A stretch of DNA of 64,000 bases from Ustilaginoidea virens (GCF_000687475.1 NC_057321.1:2356001-2420000), one strand, 5' to 3'. Counted from the first letter of the stretch, positions 46,223 through 58,768 are shown. Program-made: numbers and translations. Notes: generated by a model from the sequence alone, not told the origin.

Positions 46223-49200
46223 CAAAGGATCTGTCAATAAATATAAAGATCTTAGCTATGGTAAGGGCCAAGTTGATGTACTATAAGCTACAATCCTGAT
46301 TATCGCGCTGCTATTGAAGGCGCTTATTTAACCTCGCGATATCCTTAGGGTTAGGCTGTTGATATTATGCCGCGATGGATAGGTCGAAAGATGCCTTAGG
46401 CTGGCAGACTATAGCTATATAAGCACTGCGAGCGCGTTATTCGATATAATTACGCTAGGCTGTAGGCGCATTCTTATTAATGGTTGCGATCTTCTTACTT
46501 TAACCTTTCTGGTATAATATTATACCATTAGTATTGGCCGTCAGTATATACCCGTTGAATATTAGGGGCACGGTTAGTAATAGCTTCGTTTTAGGCTTGG
46601 CGTTAAAGCCTGCTTTAGTAAGCTCTAATTCTTCCCGTTGGAAGAAGGCATTATCACTTAGGCTAAGGGTATCGTTAGTCTGTATACCTATAATACCGAA
46701 GCATATGCTAGTATCGCTAGTACGGTTAGTATTATCATTACCGGCGGATATTAGCAAATAGGGGTCATAGGTTGATATAGTTATGCCCAACTTTTCGCGA
46801 TAGTGCCGGAAGTATATTGCCTACTAGTAGGTGCCTGCCTTAGCTATTCCGTATAGTGGCTTAACTACTTCTATAATCGTATTATCGGGGTATTGATGCG
46901 CTATTTGCTTAGGTAGCTTGGCGATAATTAAACGATTAAGGGTTATAGAAGATTGCATATAAGCCTGTGTGATATTATATATCCAAAGGAATAGGCCGTA
47001 AGAGCGTTATAGTAATAGGGCTAATAATATAAGTAGCCATTGACTAGCCCGTTAGATTATAGGGGATTAAGTCAATATTAATTGCTTTTTATCATTATTA
47101 TGACCTTGTATAACGAGTCGTGATTTCTTATATAGCGTATCTATGCCTTTACCTTTGATTTCCTATACTATACGTGAGTTAAATAGGCGTTAGGCTCTAT
47201 ATTGACTGATATCAAAGGTGACAAATCTAAATATATCACGGGCCTATAATGCTTTAATCTCTATATAGTCTGACTGCTCAAAAGGGTCTCTAGGGGTCGT
47301 AATCTTACCTTCCTAGCGTAATTGGCTAGTAAGCTATAGGTCGGCTTGCTCTTTGGCGGTTAGGAAAGAGGCATTAATAACGGTATTAGAAGCGATAGTA
47401 TTGACGAGAGCCTCTTTTTAGTCCTTATTAATTATAACATTGGATACCACCCTTGCTAGTAATATTGGCCTGACTTAATCAGGGCTAGTGGCTAGCGATA
47501 GATATGTCGCGGCTGTAGGTGTTATCGCGGCTGGAGGTGCGGCTGCAGCCGGTATCCTGACTTCTAGCCTGCCGGGGCGGGCCGGGCCTTCGGTATAGAC
47601 GATATCTTTAGCATCATCGGGGTTATAGTTATATGGCTTGACGACCATTAACCGGAACTTAACGGGGCTATATAGCATTTGCATAATATAGGTCTCACCT
47701 TCGAGGCTGATTAGCCGGTACGGCCTATACTATCCACCCTTTTCTCTCTATACCTGTATGTCGGACTATAGGGGTAATTGGTGGATAGGCTATATGTTCG
47801 GGCTATTCCATTAGGCGAGGGCATCGCGAACCTGTCGCTTAGCGAGGCATTTCCTAGCTTCGTTAGTAGCCTTTCGTAATATTAAGGCACATTATAATAC
47901 TAATAGGCTAGGGGGTGAGTCATCTATAAGTCGGGGATACACTCTAAAGACTAATAATATAGGTACGAGGCTATTAGGCCTAGCAGAATCATTAACGGCT
48001 TTAATAGCTAGTTATAGTTTCTATTCCCTTATTAATAGGTCGCCTACTTCTTTATTGACGATGGTATAGGCTTTGCGTAATAGGGCATAGTATCTCTCGA
48101 CTTTACTAATGCTATGGTGGGCTTTGATGGGGATTTCATCTATATTAATAGAGAAAAGCCGGGCATTATAACGGAATTTAGCAGAGGCGAAGTTTAGACC
48201 GGCATTATAAACTATCTAATCTAGCGGGCCGAGGTATATATCGATCTAGTATTCCTTAAAGGCATTCTAAATATCTTAGGCCTTCTGTTTTTGTGGATCG
48301 AGGAACCTAGCTGCCTAGAAGCTTATTATAGCATCCACAATATATAATACCGGCCGATTATTAATATGAAGGATGTTGATAATAATTTCGTAGTTAAATT
48401 GGCTAGTATTATTATCCTTAAGGGTGAATTTAAACCGATTAGGTGCCTTTGCGTTTATCTGGCATTAATAGCATATATAGGTGATACTCTCGATGATATT
48501 ACGGTTAATATCATTATAACTAGCCCGTTGAAGTAATTTAGAGAGCCTATTAATAGAGGGGTGCTCGAATTGACGATATAACTAATGGATTTCCTATAAT
48601 AATAGATAGAAGGCTATAGTATCTATAGCATTAAGAGTCCACTATAGATGTCCCTATTTCCTAATAATTGGAACCTTAATATCCCCTTTGATAAGCAAGT
48701 TATTAATATTATCTAGCTTTATGCCTATCCTATCTATATCCGTAATAGAATAGAGAAAGGGGGTGCTGCTATTAAGAATATAGAAGGGGATATTACTGAA
48801 TATCGTTAGGACATTTAATATACTAGAAGATATGGCAGAACCTGCTCCGAAATTAATGGTATACTGCGTATCTATTGACTCAATCGTTAAAGATTTCATC
48901 AATCTTATTAGGGCTCTTACTTAACCTATGCCTACTGTAGATAGGCCGGAGGCGCTGGTATTTAGTAGGATTCCGCGGAAGGTATAGTCACTATAGCGTT
49001 CTTCTTCTAGAAAGGCAGAATTATAGTCTAGTAAGGGCATTTAGAAGGGGTCAATTTATAGGAAGGCATATCGGTATGATTTATCTTGTAAGGCTTGTAA
49101 TGTCTTAATTGGTAATGCCTCTATTTATAGGGGGGCTTGGAAATACTGAGTAGCTGTAATTTATGGTGCGATAGCGTCCTCTGTATCCTAATGTATAACC

Positions 49201-51620
49201 CCTGCCATTATAACTTCAATATCTTCAATGATATTATTAAAATCGGTATCTTTAAGGGCTTAGTTGGCAATCCCTTCGTATTCCTATAGGAAAATACGGA
49301 ATTTCTTGTTATTAGGGGCGGTCCGGTTAGAGCGGTTCTTTAGCTATTATGCCTTTAATTCTTATTGCTCTTTATTAGTATAGTTAGATAACTAATATCC
49401 TGATTTATTGCAAACGAAGCATCTTCTTTGATGGGGCCTAGCTAGAAAGGCGCGATTCTATTGTTGCCATTAAGGGGGTCCGTATTATTAGGGGCGTTGA
49501 TACCGGTTATAGGATTGACCGTATCTACGATCTGTAAATAATGCTATATTACTATTAATATCTTTAATATCCTGATGTTATTAGGGCTGCTATTAAAGGA
49601 AATAATGCTATTAAGTTATATGGGTAGTCTTATAGATGGAAAGGGATCGCTATAGGTCAGCGGCGAGGCCTTCGAATATAGGGGCATAACGATATATAGC
49701 CTGGCTATACTCAGGGGTATCCCTGACAGTATTAAGTACTTATCGATAAAGCTTTATATCCACTATAAAGGGGGGAAAAAGACCACAATATAGGCGTTGA
49801 AGTTCCTTTAGTAGGATATTAAGGCATTTAAGCTTTAATTTATTAGGATGTTTCGCGATAGTTGATTGAAGCGTTATTCTATTCTAATGGTGCAAATAGA
49901 ATTGCTTTATGCTCTTATTCTCGAAATAGCTTTTAACTTTGCGGACTATATTGTCGAAAGTAAGGGTATTGCGAATGCGTTCGATATTATTAAAGTAGTA
50001 GGTTTTAGTATCGCCGATTAGTATGATTTAAAAGGCTTTAGTGAGTGTATAATCGGGCAATCCTAAAAGGCAGTACTTGCTCTTAAAGGATACTATCTTT
50101 AGTATAAGGAAGTCATCTATTTTGCCGCTATATCTATCCTCTATATGATAGCTGCGTAAGAGGTTAGATATCTTCTTCGAAATATCGTTAAACCCGGCCT
50201 CTATATAGGCTCTTTGGGTATGATCTTCTTAGTGGTATTCTAGAGGGTATTCTAAAATAGCTTATTAGTAGCCTTACGGTAGGCTGGCGGGATCTCTGGC
50301 TGGGTTATCTTATAACCTAGGTCGGTTTGGGTTTACCGGTCCTCCCGTCAAGATGGTCCGTTTATCGGCCTAGGTAGGCCGATAGTGCCGGGAGGGGTCC
50401 GGTGCCATGCCTATCTTTAGCATTATCGGGTGAGGCATTAGAGCCAGTAGTTGAGGCATTTGTGCCTATTAGTTGTGGCTGTGATACTATAATTCGTGAT
50501 ATCTAGTATTAGGGGCAGCTATTTTATTAATATTAGGGGCTTGCCCGGTGCCGCTAGTAGCAGTATATTAGGGAATATTGATATTGGTGACTTCGAGTGT
50601 ATTGCCGTCGGGTCTTTTTATTAAGGGAAGCATATCATCGGGGCATATAACCTGACTTCTAGTCCTTATGGGCATATTATGATTCCGAGGGGCATTAAGA
50701 TAGCCGCCTCGGCTAGCTCGGCTAGGGGTATAACCCCTAGGGTGTAGTATTTAGTCGGTCGGGCTATAGTTATCGTCTATTATATACTGTTGTCGGGAGC
50801 TTTCCCCTGTCTTAAATAGCGGCTTGTAAATAGGCGTTTTCCCTTTCTATTATAGCGGCCGGCCCTTTTCTTCTTCGGTATTAGTAGGAATAGGGGCTTT
50901 TTTTAATATAGATAAAGGGATAAAGGGTTATTATGCCGTTAGTATTGCAAAGTCCCTGGGGGTCGAAGGGGCTTATAAAGGTCTTCGCAAGGGTAATCGC
51001 AAGGGTGTTCGTGATGGCAATCGCAAGGGTATCTATAAGGGTATCCGTGAGGGTATTTATAAGGGTATTCGAATAATTATAGCAGGGAGTGAATTCCTCG
51101 AGCTTATAATAAAGGGGGTATTTTAGTTTATTTATATCTCCCGTTCGGTATAAATAGTAAGGACTAATTGTTCCCTATCTGGATTTAACCGGGATATAAA
51201 GGTTTTGCGTGCAAATTAGAGATCTATTTCCTCTTAAGGCCACTTAGGCATATACTCTTATTGGAGATAGTGGGTAAGGGTCTTGACTGCTGACGATCCT
51301 ATGCTTCTAATATATACCCTATATTCCCGTAGGGTTGTTCGGAATTCCTATAGAAGCCGTTTATTAATATAGTTAAATAGCTCCTCGGTCTATTCCTTAC
51401 AATCATTACAGAATTATTCCTATAGATCATTATCCATCTTATCGCCTATTATGTAGTTATTGATAAGGTAGGCGATACGATTATATAACTATTTGTCTAT
51501 GGCATTAGTAGGGTCAATCTGCCCTTTTAAATTTACCTAGTCCTCTATGATAGTATCGGCGTAAGGCCTGAGCTTTTCGGGTAGTAATCCCTCTATCGTG
51601 ATGTTAATAGGGGTAGGCAT
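46223..51620 (-). pseudogene. III-a gag-pol, main part
   Basis: Starts at ATG 51618-51620 (MPTPINITIEGLLPEKL) and runs leftwards. Gag is followed by a zinc-knuckle-like CFVCNKSGY near 49420 (Cys pair kept, the following His changed to Tyr), a protease piece (48654-48902 open), an integrase and a reverse transcriptase with the QTNDTL motif near 46680, where the first catalytic Asp is Asn. Stops are TAA/TAG at Gln places and TAG/TGA at Trp places. The rest of the protein continues at 45095-45449, 37894-37931 and 30244-30320. It is inactive. Confidence 0.87.
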
Positions 51621-51624
51621 ATAT

Positions 51625-52083
51625 ATTAGAAAGAAGTAATTAATAAAAGAAAGAAGGAAGTAATTAATGAAAAGAAGGAAGGAAGGAAGTAAGGAAGAAG
51701 GTCAGGAAGGAAGTAAGGAAAGAAGCAATAGTCGGGCAGGATATTATAGGCGTTCCGGTTGCTTATTTGACTGTTGAATATAACGGTAAATAGGTTCTTT
51801 ACTGTTGTGAGGCTCTGAGTCGCTTGCGTAAGAACCTGCGTTTGTGTGCTTGCTAATGGTATTTACTGGCTGTTATACTATTAGTGTGATATTTAGCGAT
51901 TGTTCCTCGTGATAGACGAGTAGGGAAGGTTAGATACAATCAGTTTATCCCTTAGTTCGTGATATCCGTAGCCGTTCCTCTGAATAGGCTAGATCACGTT
52001 CCTTATTAGCACGATTTAATTAAACCGTCTCTTCTTGCTAGTCCTAGCTAATCTATGAAGTGAACTTCAACTTCACTAATCAG
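51625..52083 (-). other. Leader of III-a
   Basis: Non-coding region between the 5' LTR and gag. It contains a purine-rich stretch at 51628-51725 built of GAAGGAAGTAAG-like units and, next to the LTR, CTGATTAGTG, the counterpart of the III-b palindrome. Confidence 0.6.
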
Positions 52084-52424
52084 TATTGGTGTCACATCAA
52101 GGGGTACCTAGTTGTACGTAGGGTTGCGTGCGTGGTATTAAGTACCGTGAGGTCACCGGTTAAAGGTATAATTACTTCTTTGATTATGACTGATTAACTA
52201 AGAGGAAAGAAAGGAAGCAAAAGAGTAATTACACGATGTGGCCTTTTTGTGCGTGCCGTAGTCACGTGCATCGGCGCGGTCGGGCCGGGCTGCCCGCGTG
52301 CCCTACCGGGCTTAGGGGCACAGGGGCAAAAGGGGCAAAAGTGGCCACATCGTGCGCAACGGGTGTGCGCGGCACATCCGTCGCAATGTGCCCAATTAGG
52401 CACCTTGCAACAGCGATTCCGACA
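52084..52424 (-). repeat. 5' LTR of III-a
   Basis: 341 bp. On minus it begins TGTCGGAATCGC and ends GTGACACCAATA. The adjacent GTATA is the target copy. Confidence 0.93.
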
Positions 52425-52429
52425 GTATA

Positions 52430-53105
52430 CGCTTAATAAGAATGTATAATTTATCCCTTATTATTAACCTTATTGCTATCATCTGTTTAAATTCTGGGCC
52501 GAGGGTTGTATTGAACCACTCTATATATTTAGAAAGGGCCTATTCTAGCTTAGTATAATCGTGCCGGTCGTTTCTTAATAAGTTATTAACGTAATTAACC
52601 CATTTGTTAGGGCCTAGGCCGTCTGGGATTTATCTCTATTTAAAATAGTTATTTGGGTCTTCTGGCTATTAGTCTGGCTGTAAATAGCTTTGCGTTGCTC
52701 TAGATACTGCCTTTGACGCCGAGGCTACCCTAGTATTGCTAGAAGGACTACTTTCTATTAGTATTTCTTCCGCCGATAATATTAGAATAGGTCGATATAG
52801 TCGGAGCGAAATATCCTTAGGTTTATTAAGGATTATCGCTTAATTAGGATTAATAAGATCTTATACCTTCTTTACTTAAGCCTCGCTCTGAATATAATTA
52901 TATTAGATATCCTACTCATATCGGGATGTTAGAATGTATATAGGTTTATTATAATTAACTATATCGGCACCTATCTTTGCTGTCTGTAATGTTTTAGGCA
53001 CGAAAGGCTGATTATCTGACTGAATAGGTTAATTATAGATGAAGTTGAATCATAAAAAAGTATCGCGATCTTCCGAATAGCTTCTTTTTTGTTATAGGAG
53101 GCCAT
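52430..53105 (-). pseudogene. Decayed frame of unknown family, upstream part (split by III-a)
   Basis: Read on minus, one frame holds through about 600 bp with only TAA/TAG stops at Gln-like places, and continues across the III-a insertion into 29553 and below. Readable segments include ADIVNYNKPIYILTSRYE, RLYRPILILSAEEILIESS, QIPDGLGPNKWVNYVNNLL and KYIEWFNTTLGPEFKQM. A possible start ATG lies at 53103-53105 (MASYNKKEAIRK), but it is in another frame, so an intron or frameshift would be needed. There is one in-frame TGA near 53050. I do not recognise the protein; it is neither copia nor LINE. Confidence 0.45.
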
Positions 53106-53540
53106 ACGAGTACAATAGTAATACGAGGTTTTAATAGATCTAGTAGGAATCCACTGTTATACCTTAATAGATATCCGAGGAGAGCGGTAATTATAGTATA
53201 ATCTTAGATATCGAACAATATAGTGCTGTGGCACCTAATAAAAGGATAAGAATGAGGTTGTTATGTTATTTTCATAATTGCTACTATGTCAGGAAGCAGG
53301 GAGAGAAAGCGGTATCTTGTAAAGGGTTGACCTGACCTGTCTTAATAGTACTCAGGTTACTAGCTATTTATAGTGGGCACGGGGGTAACCCTAAGGGGCT
53401 ACTGTTCCCTCGGTTATATGTGCCACATTCGTATCCGGATATTCCCGACATATGTGATGATCCACCGGTATCCCCGCCGACAGATGGCTACCGTCTGTGG
53501 AACTTGGTTCGAGCTCCTGCTAGCGAGGGAAAAGGGATGA
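53106..53540. other. Border between AT-rich repeats and gene DNA
   Basis: No gene seen. Sequence changes from TA-rich with TAG/TAA-dense frames to balanced composition by about 53,450. GGTTCGAGCTC at 53508 resembles a tRNA B box, but there is no A box or clover-leaf. Confidence 0.5.
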
Positions 53541-56528
53541 CGCTAGAGGAGAAAAGTAGGCTGCTGCTGTAGCACAGAGGGGGCGGAACCTGGAAGGAGC
53601 CGCAATTGATGACCTGGCGCTGCAGCTGTTTCCTCCTCCTCATTTAAGCCCTTTCCGGGTTTCCGGCCCGCGACGCGCATCGCAAAAATTCGGTTGCTGC
53701 CGGTCCGTTTCGGGATTTGCCGCACATGCTCAGGGCAGGCGCAGGCGCCCATGACAATGTCCCATCTCACGGCTCTACAACCCAATCGAGAGCGTGCGGC
53801 TTGTTCCCGCCGGCGCCTCTGAAACCTGCCTCCGTAGCTGCCGGCCTGGTATCGCGCCGATCGCCATCTAGTCCCATATATATCCGCGTGTGGGGAAACC
53901 CAGGTTGAACGGGCTCGTAAACAGAGCTCCAAGCCTGAAACAATGTGCCCAGATCATGACAGTGCTCTTTGCGTCATGTCGGGCCATCGGAGCCGCGGTG
54001 TTCGCCCGGCGCCAGGTCTGAAGAGGCAATGCCGTGTGCCCACCATTTTCCGTTTTCTGTTGTCCCGGGGCTGATTCGGAAGCCTTTGCTCGACCTGGTC
54101 AGTCCGGAGAACTCCACGACTACGTGCTCCAACGAAGGTCCCACCTCAGTCGTCCAGTGGTAGACAACGGCATTGATCAATATAAAAGGGTGGCGTCTCG
54201 CGGGGCTAAGGGGAATGGAAGCCGCGGCGTGCGGCGCCACATTCCATTGCCGCTGAATCTTCCATCACTGTACCATGGAGCATCGGGAAATAGAGGGAAG
54301 ACCACCGGCTGTGAAGAGCATCAAGTTGCTGGCCGTTCTCGCCACCATCGCCTAGTTTCAGCACCCGCTCTTGCCGCCCCTCTTGGAAGGCCGACATGGC
54401 TGAAGCTGCTGGTCTTGAAACACGCTCTGCGGTTCGGTTTGGCACACTTGTCGATGTAGCTGCTGCCGTGGGCCCGGTAATGGACTAGGGCGATACATCC
54501 TTGACTTGGCCCCAAAATCGATTGCAATAGGCCAGACGCTATGCCTCTCGAATACCCGATATGCCCGGCTGGAGTCTAGTCAAAGTGGCAGAAGGATACC
54601 ATGACCACGAGGCAGCCGTGAGGAGCTACTCCTCGTCGCGTGTTGAATACCGGTTTCAGGATTATTGCTGCAGCTTGCGGTACATGATTCTTAGCGGAAA
54701 CAAGAGAAACGGGTCCTTTCGGTTGTGCCAGCACCTCCTGTCGCGTGCAGCTGTTGAACGTGCTGTTGAAGAAAAGACGCTGCAACCTCTTTGTCAGGCC
54801 GTGGAAGCGGATAATCGGGTAAGGGAAGTTGTGCATGACTTGAAACAAATCATGGAATAAGACCAGAGGCGTAGATTAGATGACGACGATGGATTTTTGT
54901 TCAACCCTGCTTTGCAGTTGATGCAGTGCAAATAGCAGGGTCCAGGTGCACAAATAGAGGCCCCTTTGACGCCTGAATCCACGGCGTACGCAGAAAGCTG
55001 CACCCCGTCATCAGAATAGACCTAATTTGGTGCTGCGGATCTAATTGACGGTGATGGAGCTGCCTCTGATGAGCGGGCTCTCCGCCATTGTTCGAGTGCA
55101 TCGGCCAAACTCTTGCTGCGGGTATCTTGATTCCTGGGTGGCAAAATCATCCCAAAACCCAAACGGTCAAAGGGGTCCAAGTTTTCATGGTCGGGGAAAT
55201 AAATCTCCATCGTTTCTTGGTCAAGCAGGCGATGAGCGATCCATGTCGCATCCAGTCGTCGCCAGCCCCTGGAAAAGTTGGTTCAAACTTCCCGCCCGAC
55301 GCAGTTTCATCTCGGCGAGACGATGCCGCAAAGTCAAGCAGTCCCAAACCGTCTCAAGCCGAATCACGAAACGCACCCTGTGCGGCTGTCAAGGAGGGTA
55401 CGCCACGCTGATCAGTCAACAAGTTGGCCAAACAATAACCTGTGAATAGGCAATAATATCTTCAGGAAGGAAATAAGACATCAATCCCACCTGCCATTCT
55501 AGGAAAGATCAGCGGCCAATATGATCGGCGCCGCGCCACCTATGCAACTAGCCACAACGTTATCCCAACCTCCCACGCTCTCTGGGGGTTTTTTCTTTTT
55601 TCTTTTTTCTTTCTTTACCCTTTTTATCTTTTTTTCTGTCTTCTTTTCCGAGGCTTCGCCTTGACATCGCTGCAGCATCAGGAACATTAAGCGGCGGGAA
55701 ACTGTGGCTGACGAGTTTGCTAGCCGCAGCATTCCGTCAAACCAACTTGCGGCAACCGGTCGAAATTGTGCCAAAGCGAATAAAGTCCATTGAGACGCGC
55801 GAGAACTAGTATGGGAAATTCAAACACGCTGGGCGATGACGATGGCCGTCATCGAGGTGGCCGGTACCAGAGAGTAGAGCAGCTTTGTTTTTGGTTTGAA
55901 AATTCAAAAGTTCGTCAAAGGATGGCTGGTTGTTCCAAGGTACTCGTGGGGGTCACGTCACATGTTGGTTGTGCCTTCCTCCTGATCGATCGGTATTGAC
56001 CACTCTCAGGGTTCTTTCACCAACAAGAAAGTGCAACCTGCCCAACGACGACTGGCCGACCTTCCTTGCCTCTACTTTGGTCTTTCAGCCGTTAATCTCG
56101 TTGCCAGCCTCAAGACCAGCCTCCAGGCCAAGCTCAAGGGATGAGCTTCCGTGCTTTCAAAATGGAGCCTCGTCCCCCTTTTCTTTTTCAGCAGCTGAAT
56201 GCGTGGCTCAAGCATTTTTGCTCGCGCTCAATCGAAAATCCTCTACCACAATCGTCAATGCGCGCAGTCTGCATGCCTCCTTAATATTGTTGTCTACTCA
56301 GTACGACCCTGTTTTGCAACTCCGATACCGAGTCTCGGCCGGCAGGTTGCAGGAATTATCCACAAGCTGAGCCTCGTTACCGTAAGCAGCCGGGATTCTG
56401 GAAAAAACTCGTCAACGCCCGCAGGCAAACAAAACATGGACTGCGAGTACAAGAAGCTGTGCCCGACTGATTAATCTGCTAGCTTGTTCAGAACACGGTC
56501 CTCCCAAACGAATTGCAAAGAGGCTAGA
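53541..56528. other. Gene-poor stretch upstream of the protease gene
   Basis: About 3 kb of balanced composition. Many short overlapping ORFs occur on both strands, none with a recognisable domain or splice-consistent extension. It includes a T-rich tract at 55589-55640. The last few hundred bases presumably hold the promoter and 5' leader of the protease gene; I see no clear TATA box. Confidence 0.5.
54561..54860 (+). CDS. Possible small ORF, 99 codons, unknown
   Basis: ATG (MPGWSLVKVAEGYHDHE) to TAA. The second half reads like a charged helical protein (RAVEEKTLQPLCQAVEAD, VREVVHDLKQIME) and codon use is not odd, but there is no homology I recognise, and an antisense ORF of 90 codons overlaps it. 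It may be a gene fragment or chance. Confidence 0.2.
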   Translation: MPGWSLVKVAEGYHDHEAAVRSYSSSRVEYRFQDYCCSLRYMILSGNKRNGSFRLCQHLLSRAAVERAVEEKTLQPLCQAVEADNRVREVVHDLKQIME

Positions 56529-58768
56529 ATGGTCAGACCGACAATCGGGTTTTGCTGTGCTTTGGGCAATGCCATCACGGCACTGACCGTTTCACAGCCC
56601 GTTGTGGTGGAAACTTTGGGTCACACACCCGCTGGATGGAGAAATTTAGGACCCGCGAACCACAATCAACTGATTCGACTCTCGATAACCTTGCAGTCTC
56701 GTGGTGAGGGGCTTCTTGAAAAGACACTTGCGCAAATCGCGGATCCAGGGCACCCGAAATACGGCCAGCATCTATCTCGCGACGAGGCATCAAAACTTCT
56801 TGGGCCTTCGCAGGACGCCGTCGACTCTGTGCGACGATGGCTAGTCTCTGCGAACATCCCGCAAAGCCGAATCGACTACAGAGAACATTCCATAGACACT
56901 GTTGTCTCCATGAAAGTAGCCGAAAAGCTATTGTCGACCGAATATCGCGTCTTCGAGCGAGACGATGGGCGCAAGGCGATTGGAACTCTCTTTTATTCGG
57001 TACCAGTCCATGTACGACCCTACATTACAGCTATTCAGCCAACGACGTTTTTTGAGCTCTCGGCCTCGAACAAACGGTTACGTTGGACTCAGTCGGGATC
57101 AATCGATTCCTGCCGTTACAGCCGCAGGAATATTACCGATGCCCAGGTGCAGCATTCAAGCCAGAAGGCTGAATGTGACAGACTCAACACGCCATTTTGC
57201 CTTCGAGAACTCTACAAGATGTGGAATCCCTTGTCCATGCCAGATGCAAAGTCACTTTTGGGAGTGGTTGGTTTCAGCGAGGTAAGTTTATCCGTTGCGT
57301 ATACGCTCTCGATTGTAGTGAGAAGGCGAGCGTTCTAACAGCTTCTGCAGCAAGCCGCTCAATACGATCAGCTGGAAAAATACTTGAACCAATACGCAGC
57401 ATACGCAAAAGGCGCCACGTTCTCCGTCGAGCTCATTAACAATGGCACCAACCCCCAGGGAATTAACTACCCAGGAGGTGAAGCCAACATGGACATTCAA
57501 ATTGCTGTCGCCATGGCATACAAAGTTCCTGTTCGGTTTTACTCTACAGGAGGGGAAGATCATGGCTTCATGCCAGATTTGGAGTAAGTCATTCTCTTTC
57601 CCTCTCGGTAGAAGAAAGGAGAAATGAAAAAGGCCCTCAGAAGACCGTCGCAAGACGACCGGTTCTCTAACAGTGACAAGTATTTCGGATCGCGGGAAAG
57701 AGCACATTGAGCCATGGTTCCAGTTTGTCAGTCACATGCTGGAACTCCCTGACCACGAGCTGCCACAGGTTATGTCAATTTCGTATGGCGTCAATGAGCA
57801 GGCAGTCCCCAGGGTATATGCTCAAAAGATTTGTGACATGTTGGGACAGCTGACTGTTCGCGGCATGTCGATTATTACTGCGTCTGGCGACACAGGACCA
57901 GGCGTGTCGTGCCAATCGAATGACGGCACCAACACGACCAAATTTTTGCCTTCTTTTCCAGCAACTTGTCCCTATGTCACGTCTGTCGGCGGCACTGAAG
58001 GACGCGAGCCCGAACAAGCGTTGAACTTTTCGTCCGGGGGGTTCTCCGAGTACTGGGACCGCCCAAAGTGGCAAGATTCTGCAGTTATCCCGTTCTTGGG
58101 CAAGCACGGCGACAAGTGGAAAAAGTACTACAACGCCAACGGACGGGGGTACCCGGATGTAGCAGCGCAAGGAATAAACTACCCCATCTTCAACCATGGC
58201 AAGGTTGAAAGTGGTGGAGGAACCAGGTAAGGGGCTACTACGTCTGACATGGTGGATCCCTGCAAGTGACTGACGATCTTGTCTACGGCACAGCGCATCC
58301 GCTCCACTCTTCGCTTCCATGATTGCCCTTATAAATGACGATCGGATGAAGCACGGGAAACCACCGTTGGGGTTTCTAAACCCCTGGCTTTACCAGCATG
58401 GCTTGCGGGCCTTTACCGAGTAAGCAGAGCAATCTCCCTTGCATCCTTATTCCCTTTCTTCCGTCTTTCCTTTTTCAGGCATGTTCCATGTGTCGAGGAA
58501 GTGCGGCAAACTAACTGGGACTTGGGTTAGCATTACCAAAGGCAGGTCAGAAGGGTGTAAAGGCACGAGCTATAGCCATGCTCCTGCACCTCTCATACCA
58601 GAAGCGGGATGGGATGCCGTAGAAGGCTGGGATCCGGCGACGGGGCTCGGAACACCAAAGTTCGACGAGCTGCGCAGGTTGGCTTTGTCCTGCGGCAGAC
58701 GGGGCCAAGGAGCACGGACGGTGATGGACTCGGGCGGCCTGGGAGGAGGGGCCAGAGGGAGGGACTGA
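56529..58768 (+). CDS. Sedolisin-family serine protease (tripeptidyl-peptidase type), five exons
   Basis: A secreted acid serine-carboxyl peptidase, by family knowledge removing tripeptides from peptide N-termini outside the cell. Model: exons 56529-57281, 57351-57583, 57681-58226, 58294-58419 and 58531-58768; 631 residues, no frame break. ATG 56529 is preferred to 56484 because it puts a signal peptide (MVRPTIGFCCALGNAITALT) first. Residues of about 30-170 form the inhibitory pro-domain (HPKYGQHLSRDEASKLLG). The catalytic Glu295 and Asp299 (GGEANMDIQ), oxyanion Asp399 (ITASGDTG) and Ser511 (GGTSASAP) are present. Calcium-site motifs DITKG (553) and GWDP (585) follow. Introns have GT-AG ends and 67-111 bp; the second acceptor (CAAG) is the least certain. 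Between Cys562 and GWDP there are about 22 residues where many relatives have about 8, and the tail is a Gly/Arg-rich 26 residues. Confidence 0.88.

Larger units (their letters stand above)
29559..52424 (-). mobile_element. Family III copia element III-a, 7.4 kb net, interrupted three times
   Basis: Minus-strand element with 341-bp LTRs at 52084-52424 (5') and 29559-29899 (3') and the duplication GTATA at 29554-29558 and 52425-52429. Removing II-b (30321-37893 with its duplicate), III-b (37932-45094) and the solo LTR (45450-46222) leaves 7,357 bp, close to the 7,158 bp of III-b. Interior pieces are 29900-30320, 37894-37931, 45095-45449 and 46223-52083. It is heavily mutated. Confidence 0.93.

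Noticed and set aside
1..53100. Starship-type giant element or centromere as an explanation of the block
   Set aside because: I found no captain-type tyrosine recombinase gene or cargo genes, and nothing that distinguishes a centromere from other RIP-mutated nested repeats; all DNA I can name is copia or LINE.
53508..53518. tRNA-like B box GGTTCGAGCTC
   Set aside because: No A box at the right distance and the surrounding sequence does not fold into a clover-leaf.
54034..54459. 141-codon plus ORF upstream of the protease
   Set aside because: No start context, no domain, odd composition, and overlapping antisense ORFs of similar size.
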